In this document: piece by piece, positions 1 to 8,237 of the stretch | How positions within the stretch are numbered: the stretch's first letter is position 1 | Layout: each line of letters starts with the position of its first letter | NCBI GenBank assembly: GCA_036388675.1 | Contig: DASVRI010000045.1 | Coordinates: 130,700 to 194,699 of the forward strand | DNA length: 64,000 bases | Origin: DASVUS01 sp036388675 | Lineage (GTDB): Bacteria; Armatimonadota; Abditibacteriia; Abditibacteriales; Abditibacteriaceae | Reading direction: 5' to 3' | The notes under the pieces: generated by a model | Seen by the model: the letters and a program-made list of their open reading frames with translations, nothing else | What the model was told of the DNA's origin: nothing | The model's database searches: none | Translations under genes and position numbers: made by a program

Positions 1-1209
1 AAGCGTCCGCTCCGCCTCGTCCAAGCTTTCCACAGCGTCCACTGCCGCTCGCTCAACGACATTGGCGCGAAGTTCGTGCGCGCACTGCAAAAGTACTTTG
101 GCCCGGCGCAATGAAGGTGCAGCCTGAGCAGCGAGTTGCCAGGCACGGTCGTAATCGTCAGCCCACAGCGCATCGTGTGCGGCAGCCATCAAGTCGGTGG
201 GCGACGCCGCAATTGTTGGAGGCAGGAGCGCCGCCAGACGATCCATAAACGTGTGGTCGCTAGTCGTTAGCGTCGGCTCTGCGCCAGCGTTCATTATCTC
301 GTCACGCAGTTCGGGTTGCGGTGTCTCCAGCGCGACGGCCTGAAGTAAGAACGATTTGAGGACTTCCGGCGTTGTCATGCCGGCACGAGCGGCGAAGAGT
401 TGCCCGGCACGTGGCCAGACCTGCTCCCGAAATGCGTGGCCGATGCCCTCGATGTCGCCTTGCTCCTCGAAGGGCGCCAAATGCACTTGATAGAGCGCGC
501 GCAGCAGTGCGCGTGTAACCGCCAAAGGTCGGCGCGCCTGCACCAAGCGTGTGAAGTGCGGCAGGTCGAGAATTTCGCGCCACAGTCCTAAATCAGCGCG
601 CAGTTGCACTTCAAGAAAGAGAAGGTTGAGTGCGTCGAAGCGGCGGTGACGACGCAGGTAAGCGATTTCGTTTTCCGCCGCCGTCCGGTCACCCGCCGCT
701 AACGCCATGTAAAAGCGACGGAGTACTCGGCCTGTCGAAAGGACAAGCTCCGATTCGCGCACTTCAATGCCTTGCCGGACGCGTGCCATTAGTACCAAAG
801 CATCGCACAGCCGGCGTCCTGCATCTTTGTCGCCCCCAGCGTCGAACGTTAATGCGATGACTTCCCCGTTCGTCGCTTGCAGCAGAGCGGATTCTAACGG
901 GTCATTTGGGTCGAGACGTTGCGTTTCACCACGAAGTGTTGAAAGCGTTGGGCCAGCGAAGGCCATTAACTGCTCGCGCAAATCTCGCCCCTGCGCCGCG
1001 TTGAAGGCGATACCATACCATCGCGTGCCTGCCGCTCCTTTGCACGGCAGCACAATGGGCATAGGTTCACTTATTTCGCCTGTTTGTTGGCCTTGTTCTA
1101 TCCAAAGACGCGCGCAGTTGGCAATGGGGTGGTCGCGTGTTTTGATGTGATGGAGATGGAATCCATTACCGGGGCCAAAAAATGTGCTGACAATATCTTC
1201 TGGTCTCAC
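1..1209 (-). CDS. dpdD: Probable DpdD, 5' part (runs off left edge)
   Basis: An open frame reads leftward from a GTG at 1209 to the window edge, giving about 403 residues with no stop. The N-terminus contains FFGPGNGFHLHH. The rest is helix-rich with several Leu/Ala/Arg-rich stretches and no catalytic motif I recognise. The start is uncertain: GGAGGG (1227-1232) lies 17 nt from the GTG but 5 nt from an in-frame CTG at 1221. It is the last visible gene of the Dpd operon, 47 bp after the preceding gene. DpdD is the only one of the DpdD-K set not otherwise seen here, so the name rests mainly on synteny plus a vague resemblance. In the family DpdD is assigned to the restriction side, with no known biochemical activity. 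Confidence 0.55.
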   Translation of the reverse strand, partial: MRPEDIVSTFFGPGNGFHLHHIKTRDHPIANCARLWIEQGQQTGEISEPMPIVLPCKGAAGTRWYGIAFNAAQGRDLREQLMAFAGPTLSTLRGETQRLDPNDPLESALLQATNGEVIALTFDAGGDKDAGRRLCDALVLMARVRQGIEVRESELVLSTGRVLRRFYMALAAGDRTAAENEIAYLRRHRRFDALNLLFLEVQLRADLGLWREILDLPHFTRLVQARRPLAVTRALLRALYQVHLAPFEEQGDIEGIGHAFREQVWPRAGQLFAARAGMTTPEVLKSFLLQAVALETPQPELRDEIMNAGAEPTLTTSDHTFMDRLAALLPPTIAASPTDLMAAAHDALWADDYDRAWQLAAQAAPSLRRAKVLLQCAHELRANVVERAAVDAVESLDEAERTL

Positions 1210-1256
1210 GAAATCGTTCAGGGTTTCCCTCCGGTTGGACGCCCTACTTTGTAACC

Positions 1257-2234
1257 TTATCTCTCGAATATGGCTAGAACATTCATATCTGGACCAGATT
1301 TAAGGCTACCTACTAATCGTATGCCATGCGCATATCCACGCGAAATAAAGTTATAGGCGAATGAACCTGTATCGTACCTTCCTGCCGTAGATATGTGTAA
1401 ATGTAGCGTATCGCCTTCTTCGTTAATAGGTATTCTGTAGGCAATCCAGCGCATCTTGCCCCTACCTTTGGATGCCTCCTCAACTGCCAGCATTGAGGTT
1501 TCTGGACTGAAGTTCGTACTGAACCATCTCCAGTATTCCTGACGCTCCGCATGGATAATGTCGGCAGACTTGCTGGGCTTGAAGTCTGGATGTGCTGGAG
1601 GTACAGTTCGTCCATCACCAGATAGCAAATTTTTGTGAATGAGAACAACCTCACCATCGCTGAACTCTGCTGCCATAGGAATCAGCTTTGTTTCCACAAT
1701 TCTTTTTTCCTTCGCCTCTGCGAGACTTGGCAGATTGATGAACACGAGAGCACGTGGCAGCGCCAGAATAGTTTCTGGTGCACGCCATATGGCATCCTGT
1801 AAGCCATCGATTACGAACAGACGTTCATTTAAGTTTACGGCGTAATGCAGAGCCATTTGTACAAGTTGGCGCTGTGGAGTTGAAATTGGATGTATCTCGA
1901 TAGTTTCTGTTTCCTGACTGGATTTAGTCCGCTCACCAGCGCCCTCAGTGCTTACTTTGGCCTGGAGGTCTGGAAGGCCAAGATATGGAAAAATCTTACC
2001 CAATGAAAATCCAACCTCTCCAGCGACCTTGCCGCTGATTTTATTCGCAGTGGCATTGTTGAGTTGTAAAGTGATTTTGCCAGTTGTATTTTCAGGCCTT
2101 ACCACTGCGTCATAGAAGGCTCCAATTTGCTCAGAATCAACAAATAATGGTGCATCTGCAAGCCAAGCAAGCCAATCTGTTGGCTCTACAGATAAGGAGC
2201 CAACCTGGGATTGTGTTGTTTCTAACATGTTCAT
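1257..2234 (-). CDS. Unknown 325-aa protein inserted in the Dpd operon
   Basis: A 325-residue soluble protein with no signal peptide, starting ATG AAC ATG. I do not recognise a Dpd family in it. The middle (about residues 60-125) has a KISGKVAGEVGFSLGKIF-type stretch, followed by a region rich in branched residues with a FVIDGLQDA segment. The overall look recalls DUF6414-type proteins of defence islands, but that is only an impression. It is separated from dpdK by 79 bp, unlike the overlapping or tightly spaced Dpd genes upstream, and its codons are more AT-rich than its neighbours. It is probably co-transcribed with the operon. It could be an accessory immunity or sensor protein, or an unrelated insertion. 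Confidence 0.6.
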   Translation of the reverse strand: MNMLETTQSQVGSLSVEPTDWLAWLADAPLFVDSEQIGAFYDAVVRPENTTGKITLQLNNATANKISGKVAGEVGFSLGKIFPYLGLPDLQAKVSTEGAGERTKSSQETETIEIHPISTPQRQLVQMALHYAVNLNERLFVIDGLQDAIWRAPETILALPRALVFINLPSLAEAKEKRIVETKLIPMAAEFSDGEVVLIHKNLLSGDGRTVPPAHPDFKPSKSADIIHAERQEYWRWFSTNFSPETSMLAVEEASKGRGKMRWIAYRIPINEEGDTLHLHISTAGRYDTGSFAYNFISRGYAHGIRLVGSLKSGPDMNVLAIFER

Positions 2235-2313
2235 GAGGTTCCTTTAAATCGAGTCAATGCAACACTCTGCTTTGCAGCAGAAGGCGCGGCAGCAATCTCT
2301 AATGCACCGCGTC

Positions 2314-2847
2314 CTAGTCTGCCTCCCAACGCTCTGCGAAGGCGACATACGCCTCGGCGACTTTAGCGGGGTCGCTGTAAAAGTGAGCAACTTCCTCGTT
2401 AATCTGGATGCCGCCGAAAGTGAAATTGAAGGAGCCGCTCAGATAATAACCATCGCCGAGTAAGCCCTTTTCATGGAGCTTGTCGGCCATACGAACAAAG
2501 ATGCGGTCGGGGGCATGATGGCGCGCTTCTTCCATCGCAGCAAGAAACGCAGTGTTGTGTGAGTCGGGGCGCGTGGCGATGTAGATTTGCGTGCGGCGCT
2601 CGGCCAACGATGTCAGCACTTGTGAAAGACGAATCGAAGCGCGCTCCCAACGCGGCACGAGAGTCTGAAAACCGCCGGTTGTGTTGTCGAGAACGGGAAT
2701 ATCCGAAATCCACGGCGACACCAGCCACAGCACACCACTAGGCCGCAAGAGTTCGGCACCGAGAATCGATTGCAGCAATTCGCGTAAATGGCGTTCGCCA
2801 CCACGACTGCGAAGCTCCCGTTCGCCAAAGGAAGAAGCAGCCATCAT
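2314..2847 (-). CDS. dpdK: DpdK, phospholipase D-like nuclease domain protein
   Basis: A 177-aa protein with one complete HKD motif: H125, K127 and D132, then Gly-Ser-x-Asn at 138-141 (HEKGLLGD then SGSFNFT). PLD-family nucleases with one HKD motif work as dimers, so this is the likely DNA-cleaving component of the restriction part of the system. A hydrophobic VLWLVSPWISD strand near residues 39-49 is the usual first strand of the fold. Its ATG overlaps the dpdJ stop by 4 bp, so the two are translationally coupled. The length agrees with a single PLD domain and nothing appears to be missing. Confidence 0.85.
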   Translation of the reverse strand: MMAASSFGERELRSRGGERHLRELLQSILGAELLRPSGVLWLVSPWISDIPVLDNTTGGFQTLVPRWERASIRLSQVLTSLAERRTQIYIATRPDSHNTAFLAAMEEARHHAPDRIFVRMADKLHEKGLLGDGYYLSGSFNFTFGGIQINEEVAHFYSDPAKVAEAYVAFAERWEAD

Positions 2848-5800
2848 TGAATCGCCTCCTGCAAATGGAGTGTCGCAGAGAAGCCGTCCAAAGTGCTTTC
2901 AAGGCGCGCCAGGTGCGGATAAAGTCGCAAAAAGCCAACTTCGATAGGTTGACTGACGAGTTCCAAAATCGCTGCGCGCAACGCTTCTTGGCCCTGCGAA
3001 TCGGTGACAACCTGCACCAAGCCGTTCTCGGCAAGGGTGGCAGCGGCACGCTCGCGCCAGTCGGTGTCTTCGAGCGAAACGGGCTGCCTCCTGGCACGGA
3101 GAATTTCCATCAACAGAGAAGCATCGCCTTTGGGAATAGTCGCATAAGGGTTGTAAGACTCAAAGGTGCGCTCGCGCAGCACCGCACCACGCGGCCAGAG
3201 CAAACCATAAAGCAGCGAATAACGCTGCTTCAGATGCGCGTTATCCTCACCACCAACTTCCGACAACACGCTTCCCAGAAGAGGTTTGAATTCATCACCC
3301 ACTGCCGCGAGATAAGCAAAAATACGTGCGTCAATTTCAAGGCCCAACTTATTTTCTTCCTCGTTCCAACGGCGCAGCAAAGCCGCCAAAAGCTCATCGC
3401 TGGAGGCACCGCTGCCGGCGCGCAGAACGCGGGCATTGAGCGAGGTCATCACTGGATGCGTCAACAGGACATTGCGCTCCGAGAGTACTCCCATTAGAGC
3501 GCGGCGCGCCTGTGAGAGTTCACTGTTGCCCTGCGCCGTTCGTACTTCATCAAAAGTGCTTTGCACATCGCCATCAACTTGCGAAAGTTCGACAATGCGC
3601 GAGAGTTGCGCGTCCACGATTTCAAAATCCGATGGGCCAAGCGCGGTTTCGACCAGCAGGAAAAAACGGCGCGGGTCTTCGATGTATTGCCGCATGATTT
3701 CTTCAACAACGCCAGCGCCGCCCATCACATCTTCGGAAATCCAAATCCCATCTTCTTCTGCATTCCAGGGATGCGGCGCTTCGGGCGACGGCGCGCCACT
3801 TTCCAAGTCGAGCAACAAATCCCCGGTTTGAAACTGCGGCGTGAGCGCGTAGCACGCTTGCAGCAGCGCGCCGCCCAAAGTCGCTTTAAGGCGCCGCCGC
3901 AGCCATTCATTCCACTTGTCGGAACCGAAGTCTTGCGGCGCTTCCCACAGGACGCGCGCTAAATCCAAGAGCCGCTCGCGCACCGTTGCTTCTTGAGCCA
4001 ACTCTCGCAGCGAAGCATAGAGGCGCGGCTTGCGCTCGGCATGAGCGGGCTGCACGTCTTCGTCATCGCGGTCGGTGCGCCCGTCTTCATCTTCAGCAAC
4101 GGCCAGCACGCCGAATATGACATCTAAAGCGCGTTCGATAGTGGGCAGCCAGACTTTATTTGGGTCGCCGTTTCGGTAGTATTCGGCGGCTTGCGCTAGT
4201 GGTTTCTGCGAAACCATCGCCTTCGCCAGCATAATAGACAGAAAAACCTGACTGAGCCAACTCAATCGAAATGAGTTGGTGAGTTGCAACAGCGTGGCAT
4301 CGGTTTCAACCAAGTCGCGGAAGAACGCCGCGCGCAGAGCAGGCAGTGACCCCGCTTTGACATTCTCCAACAGTTCGTCGGAAAAATGGCAGCGAAAGAG
4401 TACTCCATCCACTTCCTGCTCAAAGCCCAGAGCCGCCGGTTCACTGTGCTCATCAGTAAACGCGATGTGAAGATAAGCCTCATCACCATTTTTAAGGCGA
4501 AGAGCCGCATCAGAAGCGACGGCAAAGCGGCGCACGCGCAGCGGGTTGCGCTGATTGTGAGTGAAAAAAGTCACGCCGCCCACCCACTCACCAAAGGTCG
4601 ATCCTTGTGGCACGTCCGCGACTTCGCCACGCGCTGGCGGCAAAAACTGGCTGCGCCACTGCAAAAACGCATTCGAGGTGTTCCGCACGTTCTCCGGCAC
4701 CAGTTGCAGCAGAACTTCCAAAGGTCGCACACAGCGCACGTCGGCCACCTCGCCGCTGATAACGGTTTGAAATGTTCCGGCTTCTTCGTGACGACAGCAG
4801 ATTTTGCCGACCGGCATTTGCTGCTGCGTTTCGGTCAGTGAAGGTGGCTCAACCCAGTGGCTATCTGCGATGTGCCGCACAGCGAATCGGCGCGTTGCAC
4901 GTCCCGGCGCCAGCGCGCGCAAGGCTGGAGTGAGCGACATCCAGTTTTCTTCTGGTTCAGGCGGCGGGAGGTGTGCAGTATTCCGACCTACGCCGCGCGG
5001 TGCGAGGACTCGCACTTCAGGTACGCTCAGGTCGGAAAAGAGATTTTCCGTAACGAAATCAGGCAACGGCGCATTTTGTGCCATTAAGTCAAATTCATTC
5101 TCGCCCGTTTCAAATCGGAGTCGTCGCCAACCCGTTATCAAGCGTCGCCACAGCGTCGGCAAAACTGCCGTCATGAGCGCACGCGGCGGCTCCCAGAAAA
5201 GCGCCTTAACATCATCTTCGCTGATGCGAAGCGCCCGCCGCAGATGATTGGCGAGGTCGTCTCGCTTTTGGCCGGTTTCCAATAACTGGCGAATGAATTG
5301 AGCTTGCCAAGCCTGACGCTTCTGGCCCCATTCATCATCAGCGCGCGCAGGTTTTGTGAAATCGCTCCACACATTGCTTCGCAAGTACTTGGGCGACTGA
5401 GAAACCATCCAGTCCATGAAAGCGTAAACCGCCTGGATCCGCAGCACATAGCGGTTATCTACAGGCAGCGACGGCTTATCGAGTACCGGGTCGAAAAGTT
5501 GGTCATAGCCCTGATAAGCAATGCGGTCGCGGCCATAATCGGACAGTACAACGACCGTCCAGGGCCGTGTGATGCGCTGGCGTCCCGCGCGGCCTTTACG
5601 CTGCAAAAATGACGCAGCGTCGCGCGGCGCCTTGTGCTGCATCACGGCGCCAACACGTGGGTCGTTGTAACCTACTTCGAGCGAAGCCGTAGCGACCACA
5701 ACGCTTTTGCCACCATCCACGCCGGCATCTTGTGAACTGGTACGCCCGACTTCCAGACGGTGATTCGGCGCTTGCAGAGCATGGCCAATTTCCTCGCATA

Positions 5801-7499
5801 GTTTCCAGTTCTGCCCGTCGCGCAAGCGCGCGCCTGGTTCGTTGGCGTTTGATGCTCGCAGCGCCGCCAAAGGTTCCTTACTGCCTTTAACTCGTCCCCA
5901 ACTGTCGCGTCCTTCAGCATCGAGTAGGTTGTGGTAAAGCCGGTTGGTCACGTCGAGGTCGTCGGTGAATACGAACACTTTGCTTCCGAACAAATCTCCC
6001 GTTGGCCCTGCATCACCCCTCGCCAATGGGTCTAAAATGCGCGCCAACAGCATGGCGGCTTGGATGCTGGTCGAAAGCAGACTCGTTCCCGATACCGGAT
6101 CGCCGCGCAGCACAAGTTGATATTCTTTGCCTTCCTCCTCCATGTCATCTCCGGGCATCACCGGTAGAATGGCGCCAAATGATAAACCCGTTAGGTCGGA
6201 AAAAAAGCTTTGCGGGTCGGCCAGGGTCGCCGATAGACCCACAAAATGTAGAGGATGCTTGATTTCGTGACGGTAGCGCCGCAGCAGCAACGCGACCTGC
6301 GCGCCATGTACGCCGCCGTAGGTGTGAACTTCATCCAGCAACACGAACTGCGGCGCGCGTTCTCGTGGGCGGTCAATACCAAACAAGGGGCGTAGCCATG
6401 TCGAACTCATCGAGCGGTTGAGCATCTCGGTTGTGGTAAAGAGGATGTCCGGCGGCTCTTTTTGAAGGCGCTGGCGTGTCAGGAGTACTTCATCTTCGGC
6501 AGTTGCCCCTGTACAAGTACTTTGGGTGCAGCGCAACCGTTCACGCCCGGCGCGGATGTCTTCCAAACGCCACATCATTTCGCCGTCACACCCCGGACAT
6601 GGACAGCGTAAGAAGGGGCAAATGTAGCCGCCGCTTATCTTGCTCTTCTCGCCCCACGCCCACTCGACGCTTTGCACCTCGGCTTTATAAGGTGTTGGAC
6701 CGAAATAGGCGCCGATACGAATCTTACGGCCCTTCGCTTTTTTCACCACCGCATCCAGTCGCCGCGCCTGGCCATAGGCTTCGGTGAACTGGTCTTTAAG
6801 CAGTTCGTTACGTGGATAGAGAGCGACCGCTTGCGTCCAATACTCTTCTTTTTCCATCAAGCGCGCGATGTGCATTAGCGCTGGCAGATAGAACGCGATA
6901 GTTTTGCCGGTTCCTGTCCCCGCGCAAACAATGGTGCCTTGCGAACGGTTGTCCCAGTTGGGAGATAGAAGACGAACGGCTGCTTGGACTTGAAAGCGCG
7001 AAAGCAGAATCGGGTTGCCACTGCGTTGTGTTAACGCTTTGATTGCGCCCGTCTCCAGTGCGTATAGGGGCCGCGGTGCGATAGCGGTAATGACAGCGGA
7101 CTCCACCTCTGCTGGTGGAACATCACGCTTGGGATAATGGCGAGGCCGGACAGCTAAGCGGTAATCGGCCACAAGCGGCGGCGAAATGTTCCACGCACTT
7201 GGCTGAAAAATCTGCCGCAAGCGCGCAAACAATCGCACCGCCTCGGCGAAGCGCGAACGGTAGAGATGACGGCCTTCAAAATTGAAATCGAACAGCAGTG
7301 CGCGGTCTTGCAAAGTGGCGATGAGGTCTTCCGGCGGAAGAAATAGATCGCTAGCATCAATGATTTCCTGCGCCAGTTCCTCGACTTCCTCGCCGGTGAA
7401 ACCGCCGTCCAAAAAACCCCATGTGACCAGTTCATGTTCACGGGCTTCAAGGCGCTCCAACAATTTCAGGGCGAGTTTTTCGGTTTCTGTTGACCACAT
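2844..7499 (-). CDS. dpdJ: DpdJ, very large DEAD/DEAH-type helicase
   Basis: A 1551-aa superfamily 2 helicase. Motif I is GTGTGKT (residues 194-200), motif II is DEVH (389-392), motif III is GLSATLADP, and the C-terminal helicase half carries ATASLEVGYNDP and QRKGRAGRQ (motifs V and VI). Between motifs I and II sits a cysteine cluster (C294, C299, C301, C304, then C324 and C329), probably a zinc ribbon. The remaining ~800 C-terminal residues have no motif I recognise. The ATG at 7499 is preceded by AGGAAAG. It lies 21 bp after dpdI and overlaps dpdK by 4 bp. It is expected to translocate on DNA and help discriminate or cut unmodified DNA together with DpdK. Confidence 0.88.
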   Translation of the reverse strand: MWSTETEKLALKLLERLEAREHELVTWGFLDGGFTGEEVEELAQEIIDASDLFLPPEDLIATLQDRALLFDFNFEGRHLYRSRFAEAVRLFARLRQIFQPSAWNISPPLVADYRLAVRPRHYPKRDVPPAEVESAVITAIAPRPLYALETGAIKALTQRSGNPILLSRFQVQAAVRLLSPNWDNRSQGTIVCAGTGTGKTIAFYLPALMHIARLMEKEEYWTQAVALYPRNELLKDQFTEAYGQARRLDAVVKKAKGRKIRIGAYFGPTPYKAEVQSVEWAWGEKSKISGGYICPFLRCPCPGCDGEMMWRLEDIRAGRERLRCTQSTCTGATAEDEVLLTRQRLQKEPPDILFTTTEMLNRSMSSTWLRPLFGIDRPRERAPQFVLLDEVHTYGGVHGAQVALLLRRYRHEIKHPLHFVGLSATLADPQSFFSDLTGLSFGAILPVMPGDDMEEEGKEYQLVLRGDPVSGTSLLSTSIQAAMLLARILDPLARGDAGPTGDLFGSKVFVFTDDLDVTNRLYHNLLDAEGRDSWGRVKGSKEPLAALRASNANEPGARLRDGQNWKLCEEIGHALQAPNHRLEVGRTSSQDAGVDGGKSVVVATASLEVGYNDPRVGAVMQHKAPRDAASFLQRKGRAGRQRITRPWTVVVLSDYGRDRIAYQGYDQLFDPVLDKPSLPVDNRYVLRIQAVYAFMDWMVSQSPKYLRSNVWSDFTKPARADDEWGQKRQAWQAQFIRQLLETGQKRDDLANHLRRALRISEDDVKALFWEPPRALMTAVLPTLWRRLITGWRRLRFETGENEFDLMAQNAPLPDFVTENLFSDLSVPEVRVLAPRGVGRNTAHLPPPEPEENWMSLTPALRALAPGRATRRFAVRHIADSHWVEPPSLTETQQQMPVGKICCRHEEAGTFQTVISGEVADVRCVRPLEVLLQLVPENVRNTSNAFLQWRSQFLPPARGEVADVPQGSTFGEWVGGVTFFTHNQRNPLRVRRFAVASDAALRLKNGDEAYLHIAFTDEHSEPAALGFEQEVDGVLFRCHFSDELLENVKAGSLPALRAAFFRDLVETDATLLQLTNSFRLSWLSQVFLSIMLAKAMVSQKPLAQAAEYYRNGDPNKVWLPTIERALDVIFGVLAVAEDEDGRTDRDDEDVQPAHAERKPRLYASLRELAQEATVRERLLDLARVLWEAPQDFGSDKWNEWLRRRLKATLGGALLQACYALTPQFQTGDLLLDLESGAPSPEAPHPWNAEEDGIWISEDVMGGAGVVEEIMRQYIEDPRRFFLLVETALGPSDFEIVDAQLSRIVELSQVDGDVQSTFDEVRTAQGNSELSQARRALMGVLSERNVLLTHPVMTSLNARVLRAGSGASSDELLAALLRRWNEEENKLGLEIDARIFAYLAAVGDEFKPLLGSVLSEVGGEDNAHLKQRYSLLYGLLWPRGAVLRERTFESYNPYATIPKGDASLLMEILRARRQPVSLEDTDWRERAAATLAENGLVQVVTDSQGQEALRAAILELVSQPIEVGFLRLYPHLARLESTLDGFSATLHLQEAIQ

Positions 7500-7520
7500 A
7501 AGAAGTCTTTCCTGACCGCT

Positions 7521-8237
7521 TTAGCCGATGCTCACGACTTGAAACGACGGCTCCAGTTTCTGCGCGCGCAGCCAGTCGCGGACTTCCTCTGTCAACAAGT
7601 CCAACGATGCGCCGCCCGCGCCCGCCAACTGCAAAAACTCCAGCACCGCAGCAGGCACATCCTGACTTTGTAGCGCTTTCCACTTGTCTTCTAGGTTCGA
7701 TGCTGCCGTATGAAACGCGGCAATGTCATCGTCCGACTCGGGCACGCGCAGCCGCTTTACTTCTAAGTTGGACTTCAACGCTCTCACGCCCGCGATTTGC
7801 GCCCGCAAACTGGGCACGCCTTCGAGATTTTGCAGCAAGTTAGTGTCAACGCGCACCATGTTGGCGTCCGCGTAAGTTTCCCAAGCGGTTTTGAGGCTGG
7901 TCTGAAGTTTCGCTGCCAGATTGTTCAATAAGCCAAGCGGCAGGGCACTCGATTTCGTGATGGAGTTCACATCGTTCTGATAGTCATCGCGGGCTTTGGT
8001 CAGACTGTTGCGCAAGCTCCACGCCTCGGTCGGCACTTCAACAGTGATGCCATGCCGTCGCAAAACTTCCAACTGCGTCCAGAGCGGCTTCAAACGCGCG
8101 ATAGCCTCTTCGATATTCGTCTTGCGTGATCCAAAGCCTTCCGCCGAGTCCTTGAACTTTTTAGCTGTATCCAAGCACCCTAACTGCTCTTCCAGGATTT
8201 GGCAGCGCGCAAGCAAAGTAATAGTTTCAGGACTCAT
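7521..8237 (-). CDS. dpdI: DpdI, helical accessory protein
   Basis: A protein of about 238 aa, predicted mostly helical with long amphipathic stretches (likely coiled coil), and no catalytic motif. I place the start at the ATG at 8237, inside the end of dpdH (11-bp overlap in ATGAGTCCTGA), rather than at the upstream GTG at 8252, because this kind of coupling is used elsewhere in the operon. The position between the DpdH ATPase and the DpdJ helicase is the usual place for DpdI. The function of the family is not known; it probably bridges components of the restriction complex. The name rests mostly on gene order. Confidence 0.7.
   Translation of the reverse strand: MSPETITLLARCQILEEQLGCLDTAKKFKDSAEGFGSRKTNIEEAIARLKPLWTQLEVLRRHGITVEVPTEAWSLRNSLTKARDDYQNDVNSITKSSALPLGLLNNLAAKLQTSLKTAWETYADANMVRVDTNLLQNLEGVPSLRAQIAGVRALKSNLEVKRLRVPESDDDIAAFHTAASNLEDKWKALQSQDVPAAVLEFLQLAGAGGASLDLLTEEVRDWLRAQKLEPSFQVVSIG

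Noticed and set aside
767..1150. A 127-codon plus-strand frame opposite the left-edge gene.
   Set aside because: The minus strand holds an uninterrupted frame of about 400 codons continuing off the edge with consistent codon use; the plus frame is its shadow.
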